A model generated the notes under the pieces. It did not search any database and had not been told where the DNA came from. It saw nothing but the letters and a program-made list of their open reading frames with translations. A stretch of 25,056 bases of DNA. Source: DRTC01 sp964521025. Its GTDB lineage: Bacteria > Cloacimonadota > Cloacimonadia > Cloacimonadales > TCS61. The translations under genes were made by a program, and so were the position numbers. The stretch lies in the NCBI GenBank assembly GCA_964521025.1, contig CAZFPK010000048.1, positions 1-25,056 on the forward strand, given 5' to 3'. How positions within the stretch are numbered: position 1 is the first letter of the stretch; each line of letters starts with the position of its first letter. Below are positions 5,968 through 13,959 of this stretch, piece by piece.

Positions 5968-8331
5968 TTAATATCTTCCGGCTTGTACATAGTAAAAATA
6001 TTTTTCATAAAAAACTTCATTGTCATAGTCATACATATCATCGCCTGCACTATAGTTATGAGTTGTATCCCAGAGTTCCCAGTTTGACAGGGGAATGCTG
6101 AGGTCCTGCGAACGATAGACATTATAGTATTCAGCCATTTCGATTTCATCCCATTCCAGATCGAGATATAATTCATCGGGATAGACAGTTATGATTACCT
6201 GCGGAGTATCGAGAGGATGTTCGGAAAGGTCTCCGTCAAATTTGATAATGAATCCGTCCCAGGTTCCGCCGTTATGAGTTCTATCGTACGCATTGAATGT
6301 TGTTTGAATGCCGTAATGTCGTGTTGTTCCTGCGATATAAACATTTCCGGTTGGATCGAGACACATGGTGTAAGGATCGATATCGGAATCAGCGGAAAGA
6401 TAAGTTGAAACGAGCAAATTCTCCAAATCATTATCAAATTTTGAGATAAAAATATTCCCATTATCAGGGGAATCATCAAAGCAGCCCGGGGTAACCGGGA
6501 AATCATCGGAATTCGTATCACCGGAAATGTAGATGTCATCATTCTCATCGATCGTGAAAATCCAGGTTCTTTCGCTTTCCGTCCCGCCGACCATTGTCGA
6601 AGCCAGCAGATTTTCCAGGTTAGAGTCGAATTTAGATAAGAAACTATCCCAGTGTCCGGGTTCATTGCCCTCATTCAAGAGAGTATCATAAGCAGCGGGA
6701 GTTGTGGGGAAATTTTCTGAAGTTGTATAACCGGAAACAAAAATATTGAATTCAGTATCCGTTCTAATGCACCAACCATAATCTGTTCCGTAAGGATCAC
6801 CCGGATCACCAAGATAAGTTGATGCAACCAGAGTGCTCAGGTCATCTGTGAATTTGGAGACAAAAACATCTGGTCTGGTATTACTTTCAGAGCCGTTATA
6901 GGTTGGATCATAAGCACCCGGAGAGACCGGAAATTCATCTGAGTAAGTATGACCTGTAATGTAAATATAACCATTTAGATCATGAAAAACATCATAAGCG
7001 GAATCAGTATGCACATCTCCGAGATAGGTCGAAGCCAGGAGTGTTTCCAGATTATTATCGAGTTTGGAAACAAAGACATCGGAGTTTTCATTATATTCCC
7101 AATCATAAGAACCGACTAAAGCAGGAAAATCGACGGATTGCGTAAAACCGGTTACATAAATATTCCCGTTCTCATCAAGACAGCATGATCTTCCGTAATC
7201 ACTTTGAACTCCTCCCAAAAAAGTTGATGAGACCAAAGTTTCCAGGTTATTGTCCAATTTTAAGATAAAAACATCTTCTCCGCTACCGCCGTTAAAAGTC
7301 GGATCATAAGCGTTCGGAGTTGTCGGGAAATCTGAAGAATTTGTATATCCTGCAACAAAAACAAAACCGCTGTCATCGATAGCGATAGATTTTCCCCATT
7401 CCTGGATATCTGCTCCGATAAAAGTGCACGCAAGCAGGTTTTCCAGGTTCGCATCCAGTTTGGCAACAAAAACATCTTCAAGATCATGGGAATTTTCATC
7501 GTAAGCACCGGTAGTTGTGGGAAAGGAAGTGGATTCGGTCATTCCGGTAATGAACACGTTTCCAAAACTATCGAGAACCATATCGTAGATGCGGTCTTCC
7601 AGGTTTCCACCGAACATCGTTGCTGACAAGCAAGGATCGATGATCAATTCTTTTGTTTTGTCATAATTTTCCAGCTCAAAAGAATAACTGTTTTTATCGA
7701 TATTATAAGTAACATCTGTGAATTTTCTTAAACCATTCTCATATTGATAGGCAACAGGTTTTGTGAATCCGAAAACTCCGGAATCCGTTTCTATTTCCAG
7801 TTCTCCGATTTTGTTGACTGAAAATTTCTTTGCTTCCTCGATTTTGATCTTGATCAAATCCGGATTTGCTCCGGGTTGTATATGGAATATTTTTTCTACA
7901 TTTTTCGAGTTTGCTTTCAAACACAATTCAATTCCTTCGTATATCTTTCCCAAACTCAAGGATTTGTATGTCCGGATATTTCTTTGCCATTTAGCAGGAT
8001 CTTTTCCTTTCAGATAATTGATTTTTGCAAAATTCTCTTCTTTACCGCTGATATTCCTAATCCTGGAATTGAGAAAGTTTTCATGCAGTAGTATTTTTTC
8101 CGGAGTTTTTTCCTGCGGCGAGATTGAATAAATAAGTTCCCCTGTTTTCGTGATAAAGACATCACCGCAAAAGATCCTGGTGTAAAATCTCACTTCCGGA
8201 TTTTCGATTTGTCCTCGATTCTCAATGAACGGTATCTCGATGGCAGATATTTCCTGGTTTATCGTAAAAGCGAGCGATACGAAACATGAGAATATGAATA
8301 AAATGATGATTTTAATTTTATTGTTACTCAT
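5968..8331 (-). CDS. Exported seven-bladed SBBP beta-propeller protein with FN3-like C-terminus
   Basis: About 787 aa from the chosen start. A signal peptide (hydrophobic after KIK) comes first. Then comes an N-terminal domain opening with PFIENRGQIENPE, typical of the DUF7948-type domain that precedes SBBP repeats. Seven blade repeats follow, each with a core such as VFVAGYTNSSDFPTTPNAYD; variants begin ITGMT, VAGYT, VTGFT, ITGHT, VSGYT, ISGDT and IAGTT. Each unit also carries the pattern VFVSKLDNNLETLLASTYLG. About 85 C-terminal residues form an FN3-like module ending YFYYVQAGRY. The ATG at 8331 is chosen because AGGAGG (8340-8345) lies 8 bases upstream; an earlier in-frame ATG at 8352 overlaps no such site. 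It is probably a surface-exposed or secreted scaffold; the ligand is unknown. Confidence 0.87.
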   Translation of the reverse strand: MSNNKIKIIILFIFSCFVSLAFTINQEISAIEIPFIENRGQIENPEVRFYTRIFCGDVFITKTGELIYSISPQEKTPEKILLHENFLNSRIRNISGKEENFAKINYLKGKDPAKWQRNIRTYKSLSLGKIYEGIELCLKANSKNVEKIFHIQPGANPDLIKIKIEEAKKFSVNKIGELEIETDSGVFGFTKPVAYQYENGLRKFTDVTYNIDKNSYSFELENYDKTKELIIDPCLSATMFGGNLEDRIYDMVLDSFGNVFITGMTESTSFPTTTGAYDENSHDLEDVFVAKLDANLENLLACTFIGADIQEWGKSIAIDDSGFVFVAGYTNSSDFPTTPNAYDPTFNGGSGEDVFILKLDNNLETLVSSTFLGGVQSDYGRSCCLDENGNIYVTGFTQSVDFPALVGSYDWEYNENSDVFVSKLDNNLETLLASTYLGDVHTDSAYDVFHDLNGYIYITGHTYSDEFPVSPGAYDPTYNGSESNTRPDVFVSKFTDDLSTLVASTYLGDPGDPYGTDYGWCIRTDTEFNIFVSGYTTSENFPTTPAAYDTLLNEGNEPGHWDSFLSKFDSNLENLLASTMVGGTESERTWIFTIDENDDIYISGDTNSDDFPVTPGCFDDSPDNGNIFISKFDNDLENLLVSTYLSADSDIDPYTMCLDPTGNVYIAGTTRHYGIQTTFNAYDRTHNGGTWDGFIIKFDGDLSEHPLDTPQVIITVYPDELYLDLEWDEIEMAEYYNVYRSQDLSIPLSNWELWDTTHNYSAGDDMYDYDNEVFYEKYFYYVQAGRY

Positions 8332-8339
8332 AGTATTGT

Positions 8340-8345
8340 CCTCCT
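8340..8345 (-). promoter_or_regulatory. Shine-Dalgarno AGGAGG deciding the SBBP gene start
   Basis: Reads AGGAGG on the minus strand, 8 bases before the ATG at 8331. It supports that start over the ATG at 8352. Confidence 0.8.
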
Positions 8346-8369
8346 GTAACATTTATTGTTCGATAAGAT

Positions 8370-8385
8370 TGCAGAATATATTCCA
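8370..8385 (-). promoter_or_regulatory. Candidate sigma-54 (-24/-12) promoter
   Basis: On the minus strand this reads TGGAATATATTCTGCA. It has the invariant GG and GC separated by exactly 10 bases, plus the flanking T and the final TGCA of the -12 box. The predicted transcription start is near 8360, giving a short leader containing the AGGAGG at 8340-8345. The adjacent gene encodes a sigma-54 activator. The match is imperfect in the variable part of the -24 box. Confidence 0.5.
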
Positions 8386-8738
8386 GACAGGAAAATTTTG
8401 GTAAAGCATTCTTAACGGATTAATTTTAAAGAGGTTAGGAGGCTATTTGTGATTTTTGAAAATAATATTGAATTGTAATGAGATATTACGAAATTATGAA
8501 GAAAGTTTTTTGAATACACAGGATTTTTTTAATCTGGATAATGGATTATCAGTGCGAGAGGAAAGGAAGTAAAAGCGATTAACGATTTTCCTGTTTTATC
8601 GAAATTGTTAAAGATAGGGCTATCGACTATAACTGCTTTTCCAAAGATAATTATACTTGAAACCAAAAGCAAGATCTATTGTGTTCCCATATCACTTCCT
8701 TTATTTCAGAATTTGTTTCATTACATTGTAACGAAATA
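8386..8738. other. Intergenic region upstream of the SBBP promoter
   Basis: Nothing coding is convincing here; a frame that reads across the region runs antisense into the kinase gene and resembles no protein. An imperfect palindrome at 8716-8736 (9-bp arms, one mismatch) lies just after the stop of the leftward kinase gene, but no T-run follows it on the minus strand. This region would hold any upstream activator-binding sites for the 8370-8385 promoter; I cannot identify them. Confidence 0.4.
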
Positions 8739-11700
8739 TTACGCTGAATCTTTTCTAAGATCGTATTTGTTTATGATCTTATCGATGCGGGGACGACCGA
8801 TTTTCAATTCTTCAGCAGTTTTGGTTTTATTCCAGTTATTTTTATCCAGGGTTTGTTTGATCACATCGCATTCCAGTTTCCCGATGATATCTTCCAAACC
8901 ATCACCGGAAAGCATTTCGAATCCGGAACCGATTTTCTTCGGGAAATTGATTTTGTCTTTGAACAGTTCTTTGGCAGTTATTGGGAAATCCGATTCGTGG
9001 GGGATAAATGCTCTTTCGATCACATTCCTTAATTCCCGCACATTATTTTCTTTCCAATCGTCAGCGACTAAAATTTGCATCGCATCCACGGAAAATCCCA
9101 TAAAAGTCTTTTCATATTGCTCGCAGAACTGACTTAAAAAATATTCTGCCAATAAAGGAATATCTTCCTTTCTCTCTCTCAGTGGGGGAAGATCGATTTT
9201 CAGGATATTCAACCTGTGCAGCAGGTCTTTTCGGAATTTCTCATTGATAACTTCTTTTTCCAGGATTTTTTGAGTTGCCGTAATAATCCTGACATTTACC
9301 GGAATAGTGGTCATTCCTCCCAAACAGGTGATTTCCTTTTCTTCCAGAACCCGTAGTAGTTTGGCTTGAATTGTTAAAGGTAATTCTCCGATTTCATCCA
9401 GGAATAAGGTGCCGTTATTTGCCAGTTCAAATTTCCCTTTTTTTGAAACAACTGCTCCTGTAAATGCTCCTTTTTCATGTCCAAAAAGTTCGCTTTCTGC
9501 TAATTCGTGAGGAATTGCCGCACAATTAATGGCAACAAACCTGTTTTTTTGTCGTTTACTCAAATTATGCAGAGCTCTGGCAACAAGTTCTTTCCCAGTT
9601 CCTGATTCCCCGTAGATATAAACAGTAGAATCAACTTTGGCAGCATAATAAATTTCTTTATATAGGTTCTGCATTTCACGACTGTTCCCGATAAAAAATC
9701 CTAAATTCTGTACTTCCGCTTTTATTTTATATTGTTCGATCTCATCCTTTTTGCTCAGGATCGGGGAAATGATGTTGGCAATTGTCTTAACTTTTTCCAG
9801 GTCTTCTTTCAGGAAAGTTCCTTGCTTAATATTCCTGCGATCAAGATATAAAGCCCCTTTTGTCGAACCTCCGGATATGATGGGAACAACGATGACAGAA
9901 AGAAAAGATTTTCCGATTATACTTCGGTTATCCCGGAATTGACTGGATTCAACAGCATTTTGCAGGAAATGGATTTTATTCGTTTTGATCGATTCTCTGA
10001 GAATGGTTTCGCTGAAATCAAGATCATTAATATCTAAAGTCGGAGAAACTGCCAGAGTCTCGAACTTTCCTGTTCTGCGGTCATAATTTACGATCTGACA
10101 GTTATCTGCTTTACATTCCTTTGTCAGGTATTTGAGTAGTTCGGAATAGGCAGTTTCCGGGTTCATGAATTTAACCAGCGATTGCACTAACGAGATCGAA
10201 GATGAATCCTGTTTGGTGATTTTCTTGAATTTTTTACTTTTCATTTCTTCGAGTTTTTTTTCATCTTCAAAAAGATGATATTTCTCAAACAATTCATCAT
10301 AAATCCTGATTGCTTCCTGCTTATGAAAATCACTGTTCGTCAACTTGAAAATCTCATAATTCAACAAAGCAATATCTTTCTTTTCTGCAGTTTTTTCCGC
10401 TAATTTATAGAGAATGGTCAATGCAGAAATTTTCTTCTGATTATTTTGTTCTGTTTTGAAGATTATTTTGGATTTCAGGATTTCTGCTACAATTATTATT
10501 TTATCCCGCTTCACTTTCTGAGCGATTTCCAGGGCTTCATTATTCAAAATTTCAGATTCTTTCAATTTTTCCATGATGAAATATAGGTCTGCTTTTTTTT
10601 GAAGAAAACTACATAGAAAATAATTTAACTTGAGTCTTCTTCCGGTCTCGATGGCACGCTCATAAAGAGTCTCTGCTTTCTGAAAAAGATTTAATTTTTT
10701 ATAGACATTTGCCAGGTTGCTGCTGCCCAAACAAATGCCGCGCTCATCTCCAGTATCCTCATCGATTTCCAGTTGCTTCTCAAACAATTCCACTGCTTTT
10801 TTAAAGTTGCCGATTTTTGTATAAGTGTTTGCCATATTTCCGTAAGCAATGGAAAGGCTCCTTTTATTATGAGTTTGCAGGGCAAATTTGATATTGTCTG
10901 AAAAATACTTGAGCGATTTTTCAAATTCACCTTTCTCTAAATAAATCAATCCGTAAAGACCGTAAATATTAGAGATAGTAGACAGATGATTGATTTTCCG
11001 GGCAATTTCCAGACTTTTCTTTAAATATGCGAGTGCATTCGAATGATCATTTTTATGATAATAAGCAGATCCGATATTTTGCAGTGCGATGCAAACATTA
11101 TCCTGCTTTCCGATCTCTTCGCTCAGTTTAATATATTTTTTATTGTCAGTGATCGATTCGTCATACCTGTTTATGCGATTATAAATATTAGCAAGTCCTG
11201 CGTAGGCTCTTGCCCGGATTGATTTATCCTGAACTTTTTCAGCAAGTTTTGCTCTTTTTTCATAATAGAAAAGCGATTTTTCCAGGTGTCCTCTCATAAC
11301 ATTCAACCAGCCGAGATTCGCATTGGATTCGACCATCAATTCAAGATCTTCGATTTTCTCGGAGAGTTTTAGAGCAGCAAGAAAACTTGCTTCTGCCTTT
11401 TTCATATCCTCTTCCCGCTGGATTTTTCCCAGTTTAAGATAATAGTCTGCTAAAAGTTTCTCCTTATTTTTTTGCTTTTCCAGTATTTTGATCAATTTTT
11501 TTAAATACGCGATCGTCTTTCCGTAAGAATAATTTTGTTTGCAGAAGCGAGCAGCCAGATCGAGATATTTTATCGATTTTTCCTGATCTTCGGCTTTATC
11601 ATAAAAATCTGCTATTTTCTCGACTTCGACATCTTCATTTCCAAAATATTTCTCTTCATAAAAACGGGCAATTTTTTGATAAAATTTGAGTTTCTCTTTT

Positions 11701-13634
11701 TTAGATGGAATTTCCTCGAGTGATCGCCGATAAAGATCTTTGCAGAAAGAATATTCGCCGGTTTCAATATTTTGTTCGATGATCTGCGAGGAGAGTGCTT
11801 CTTCAAGGCATCTGAAGATTTCTTTTTGTTCGAAATCCAGAACCGAACATAGAGCATTGTAACTGAAATTATTCCCGAATAGAGAAATATATTTAAGGAT
11901 TTTAAGTGAATTAACAGATAATTTTGTTAATTCATATTTCAAAATTTTTACGATTTTTTCAGGAATTTGAATAGAAGAAAAAACTTTTTCATCGATTTTC
12001 CATTTCCCCTTTTTTAACTTGAGATAATTTTTTTTATGAAAGAATTTCATTAATTCGCTGATATATAAAGGATTTCCATTGGAAAGAAAATATATTTTTT
12101 TGATCGTCTTCGGTTTCAAATCGCTTTCATTTCCGAGTATGGAATCGATCATAAGAAAAGTGTGTTTTAAATCGAAATTTTCTATATTAATTTTAATAGA
12201 ATTTGCATAAATAGGTTTGTTCAATATTTCTTTTTCAAAAATAGTTCTCTTGATTTCGGATGGATTGAAAGTTAAAATCAGTAAAATACCTGCATTTTTA
12301 TTTTTCACTCCTGCAATCCATTTGCAGGTCAGGTCATCGGCAAATTGAATATCTTCGAAGATCAGGAGCAATGGTTTTTTCAAAAAAATCTGATAAGATC
12401 GGATCGTATCGGAGATCACTGCTAAAACTTTTTCCTGGTTCAAATCAGGATGATCATTTTTCCGATAAAACAGAGATTTTTTCAATTCGGGAATTAATCT
12501 CACTAATACAGGAATATTATTCTGTAAAATCTTTTTCCGGATAGTTTTTGATTCCTGCTCGATATTTTTTATTATTTTGGAAATGATGTCGATCAGCGCA
12601 CGATTTTGAGAAGGAGATGCTTTGGTTCTAATGATACTTTGATCTTCAAAAAGCGGATCTATAAATTCTTTTAATAATCGTGTTTTTCCAACTCCTTTTT
12701 CACCGGAAATCAAAATTGCACGAGAATGATCCTTTTGAACTTCAAGAAATGTTTTTTCCAAAATTTCCAGATGCTCTTTTCTATCGATAAAATACGGTGA
12801 AAGCAGGAAATTACTTTCCGCATCGATTGTTTCGGAAATCGTATCAGGTAAACAAGATTTCAGGGCAATAGCCAGTTGTTTTGCATTTTGATAGCGATCT
12901 TCCATTTTTCTCTGTAATAATTTTTGGATGATCGCAACAATCGAGTCGGGGAATAATTCCTTGATTTTTTTTGGAAAAGAAAATTCTGATCTTATCTTTT
13001 TGGAAGCAATTTCTTCCCATGATTTACCGTCAAAAGGAAATTTTCCCGTAAAAATCTCAAACAGAATAATTCCCAGAGAATAAAGATCACTCCTTTGATC
13101 GACAGTTTTCGGATCGATACATTGCTCCGGGGAAGAATATCGAACCGAGCCTAAATATTCGTCTTTTTCGATTATATTTTTAGCGGTTTTTAAGAAATCA
13201 AAATCCGTGATTTTCACTTCCCTATTTTCTGTCAGCAGAATATTGGAGGATTTCAAATCGCGATGAATTAAATTCCTGGAATGAATCGCATCGAGTCCGT
13301 TACAGATCTTGATAAAACTGTTGATGATTTCGGAAACCGGTTGATCTTTCAGAATCGTAATTGGTTTTCCATCTACAAATTCCATGATGAAACCGAATTC
13401 AATTTCCGTCTCCACCCACTCGATCATCTTCAGACAATTTTTGTGATTTATTTCGCATGCAGCCTGGAAATTGGTTTTAATCAGAATTTTCCGATTTTGT
13501 AAATCAGGATTGAAGATTTTTAGAGCTGCGGTTTTGTTTGTTTTCTTGTTCAGGATTTTATAGATTTCCCCGAATGAACCGTAGGAAATTTTTGCTAAAA
13601 ATTGCCAGTTTGGAGAAATTTTTTGTTCGATCAT
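8739..13634 (-). CDS. Ser/Thr kinase, STAND-type ATPase, TPR, GAF, sigma-54 activator and Fis-type HTH fusion
   Basis: About 1631 aa; residue numbers here count from the upstream ATG at 13655. Kinase domain 20-270: Gly loop SYGSFGE 24-30, Lys46, HRDLKSSN 131-138, SPE 175-177; the usual DFG is DFD (151-153). An AAA_16/STAND-like ATPase follows, with Walker A GEKGVGKT 318-325 and a Walker-B-like LLLIFEDIQ near 430. TPR-like helices occupy about 690-1085 and a GAF domain about 1160-1300. The sigma-54 interaction domain has Walker A GESGTGKE 1349-1356, GAFTGA 1396-1401 and LFLDEIGE 1417-1424. The tail (about 1590-1633) is Fis-type. The protein should read a signal through kinase, TPR and GAF modules and activate sigma-54 RNA polymerase. 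The ATG at 13634 is preferred because the one at 13655 lies in a hairpin arm with no ribosome-binding site; both are weakly supported. Confidence 0.9.
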   Translation of the reverse strand: MIEQKISPNWQFLAKISYGSFGEIYKILNKKTNKTAALKIFNPDLQNRKILIKTNFQAACEINHKNCLKMIEWVETEIEFGFIMEFVDGKPITILKDQPVSEIINSFIKICNGLDAIHSRNLIHRDLKSSNILLTENREVKITDFDFLKTAKNIIEKDEYLGSVRYSSPEQCIDPKTVDQRSDLYSLGIILFEIFTGKFPFDGKSWEEIASKKIRSEFSFPKKIKELFPDSIVAIIQKLLQRKMEDRYQNAKQLAIALKSCLPDTISETIDAESNFLLSPYFIDRKEHLEILEKTFLEVQKDHSRAILISGEKGVGKTRLLKEFIDPLFEDQSIIRTKASPSQNRALIDIISKIIKNIEQESKTIRKKILQNNIPVLVRLIPELKKSLFYRKNDHPDLNQEKVLAVISDTIRSYQIFLKKPLLLIFEDIQFADDLTCKWIAGVKNKNAGILLILTFNPSEIKRTIFEKEILNKPIYANSIKINIENFDLKHTFLMIDSILGNESDLKPKTIKKIYFLSNGNPLYISELMKFFHKKNYLKLKKGKWKIDEKVFSSIQIPEKIVKILKYELTKLSVNSLKILKYISLFGNNFSYNALCSVLDFEQKEIFRCLEEALSSQIIEQNIETGEYSFCKDLYRRSLEEIPSKKEKLKFYQKIARFYEEKYFGNEDVEVEKIADFYDKAEDQEKSIKYLDLAARFCKQNYSYGKTIAYLKKLIKILEKQKNKEKLLADYYLKLGKIQREEDMKKAEASFLAALKLSEKIEDLELMVESNANLGWLNVMRGHLEKSLFYYEKRAKLAEKVQDKSIRARAYAGLANIYNRINRYDESITDNKKYIKLSEEIGKQDNVCIALQNIGSAYYHKNDHSNALAYLKKSLEIARKINHLSTISNIYGLYGLIYLEKGEFEKSLKYFSDNIKFALQTHNKRSLSIAYGNMANTYTKIGNFKKAVELFEKQLEIDEDTGDERGICLGSSNLANVYKKLNLFQKAETLYERAIETGRRLKLNYFLCSFLQKKADLYFIMEKLKESEILNNEALEIAQKVKRDKIIIVAEILKSKIIFKTEQNNQKKISALTILYKLAEKTAEKKDIALLNYEIFKLTNSDFHKQEAIRIYDELFEKYHLFEDEKKLEEMKSKKFKKITKQDSSSISLVQSLVKFMNPETAYSELLKYLTKECKADNCQIVNYDRRTGKFETLAVSPTLDINDLDFSETILRESIKTNKIHFLQNAVESSQFRDNRSIIGKSFLSVIVVPIISGGSTKGALYLDRRNIKQGTFLKEDLEKVKTIANIISPILSKKDEIEQYKIKAEVQNLGFFIGNSREMQNLYKEIYYAAKVDSTVYIYGESGTGKELVARALHNLSKRQKNRFVAINCAAIPHELAESELFGHEKGAFTGAVVSKKGKFELANNGTLFLDEIGELPLTIQAKLLRVLEEKEITCLGGMTTIPVNVRIITATQKILEKEVINEKFRKDLLHRLNILKIDLPPLRERKEDIPLLAEYFLSQFCEQYEKTFMGFSVDAMQILVADDWKENNVRELRNVIERAFIPHESDFPITAKELFKDKINFPKKIGSGFEMLSGDGLEDIIGKLECDVIKQTLDKNNWNKTKTAEELKIGRPRIDKIINKYDLRKDSA

Positions 13635-13648
13635 TATTTTGTTACCGA

Positions 13649-13711
13649 AAACCATGGAAATGGTTTATGTTTATATCGATCCGGTTCTATTCACTACAAT
13701 AAATTGTGATG
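13649..13711. repeat. Degenerate inverted relative of the 5201-5355 hairpin element
   Basis: The palindrome aaaccat/atggttt (13649-13655/13660-13666) and an imperfect one, cactacaa/ttgtgatg (13692-13699/13704-13711), match the last two hairpins of the 5201-5355 element in sequence. They lie in the order expected if the element is inverted. The possible upstream start of the kinase gene sits inside the first hairpin. Confidence 0.5.
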
Positions 13712-13959
13712 TTGAACTGATTAAATGTTTCTAAAAAACTCCATGTTGGTTCCATTCTTCTTTTTTTCTTCATCATTTAAAAATGATGGTTTCGAAAAAA
13801 GTCATTTTATTTCTTTCTGAGTCCCGAGTCTTTACTCGTGAAAGAATCTCATTAATTTTTGTTACTATTGATCTTTCGACTACGCTCAAGATGACAGTTC
13901 TCAGAAATTTCTAACTTTTTACGAGTTCGTCAACAATCAAAAATCGATATTTTTTTTTT
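13712..13959. other. Intergenic repeats between the chaperone and kinase genes
   Basis: This holds hairpin catcatt/aatgatg (13771-13777/13782-13788, loop TAAA), hairpin cgagt/actcg (13825-13829/13834-13838), and a stretch from about 13871 (ctttcgactacgctcaag) that looks like a dispersed intergenic repeat. No hairpin with a T-run on the minus strand follows the chaperone stop, so readthrough into the kinase gene is possible. I see no promoter I would defend. Confidence 0.45.

Noticed and set aside
6195..6674. 159-aa minus-strand frame
   Set aside because: Overlaps the SBBP repeats in another frame; arises from the repetitive DNA.
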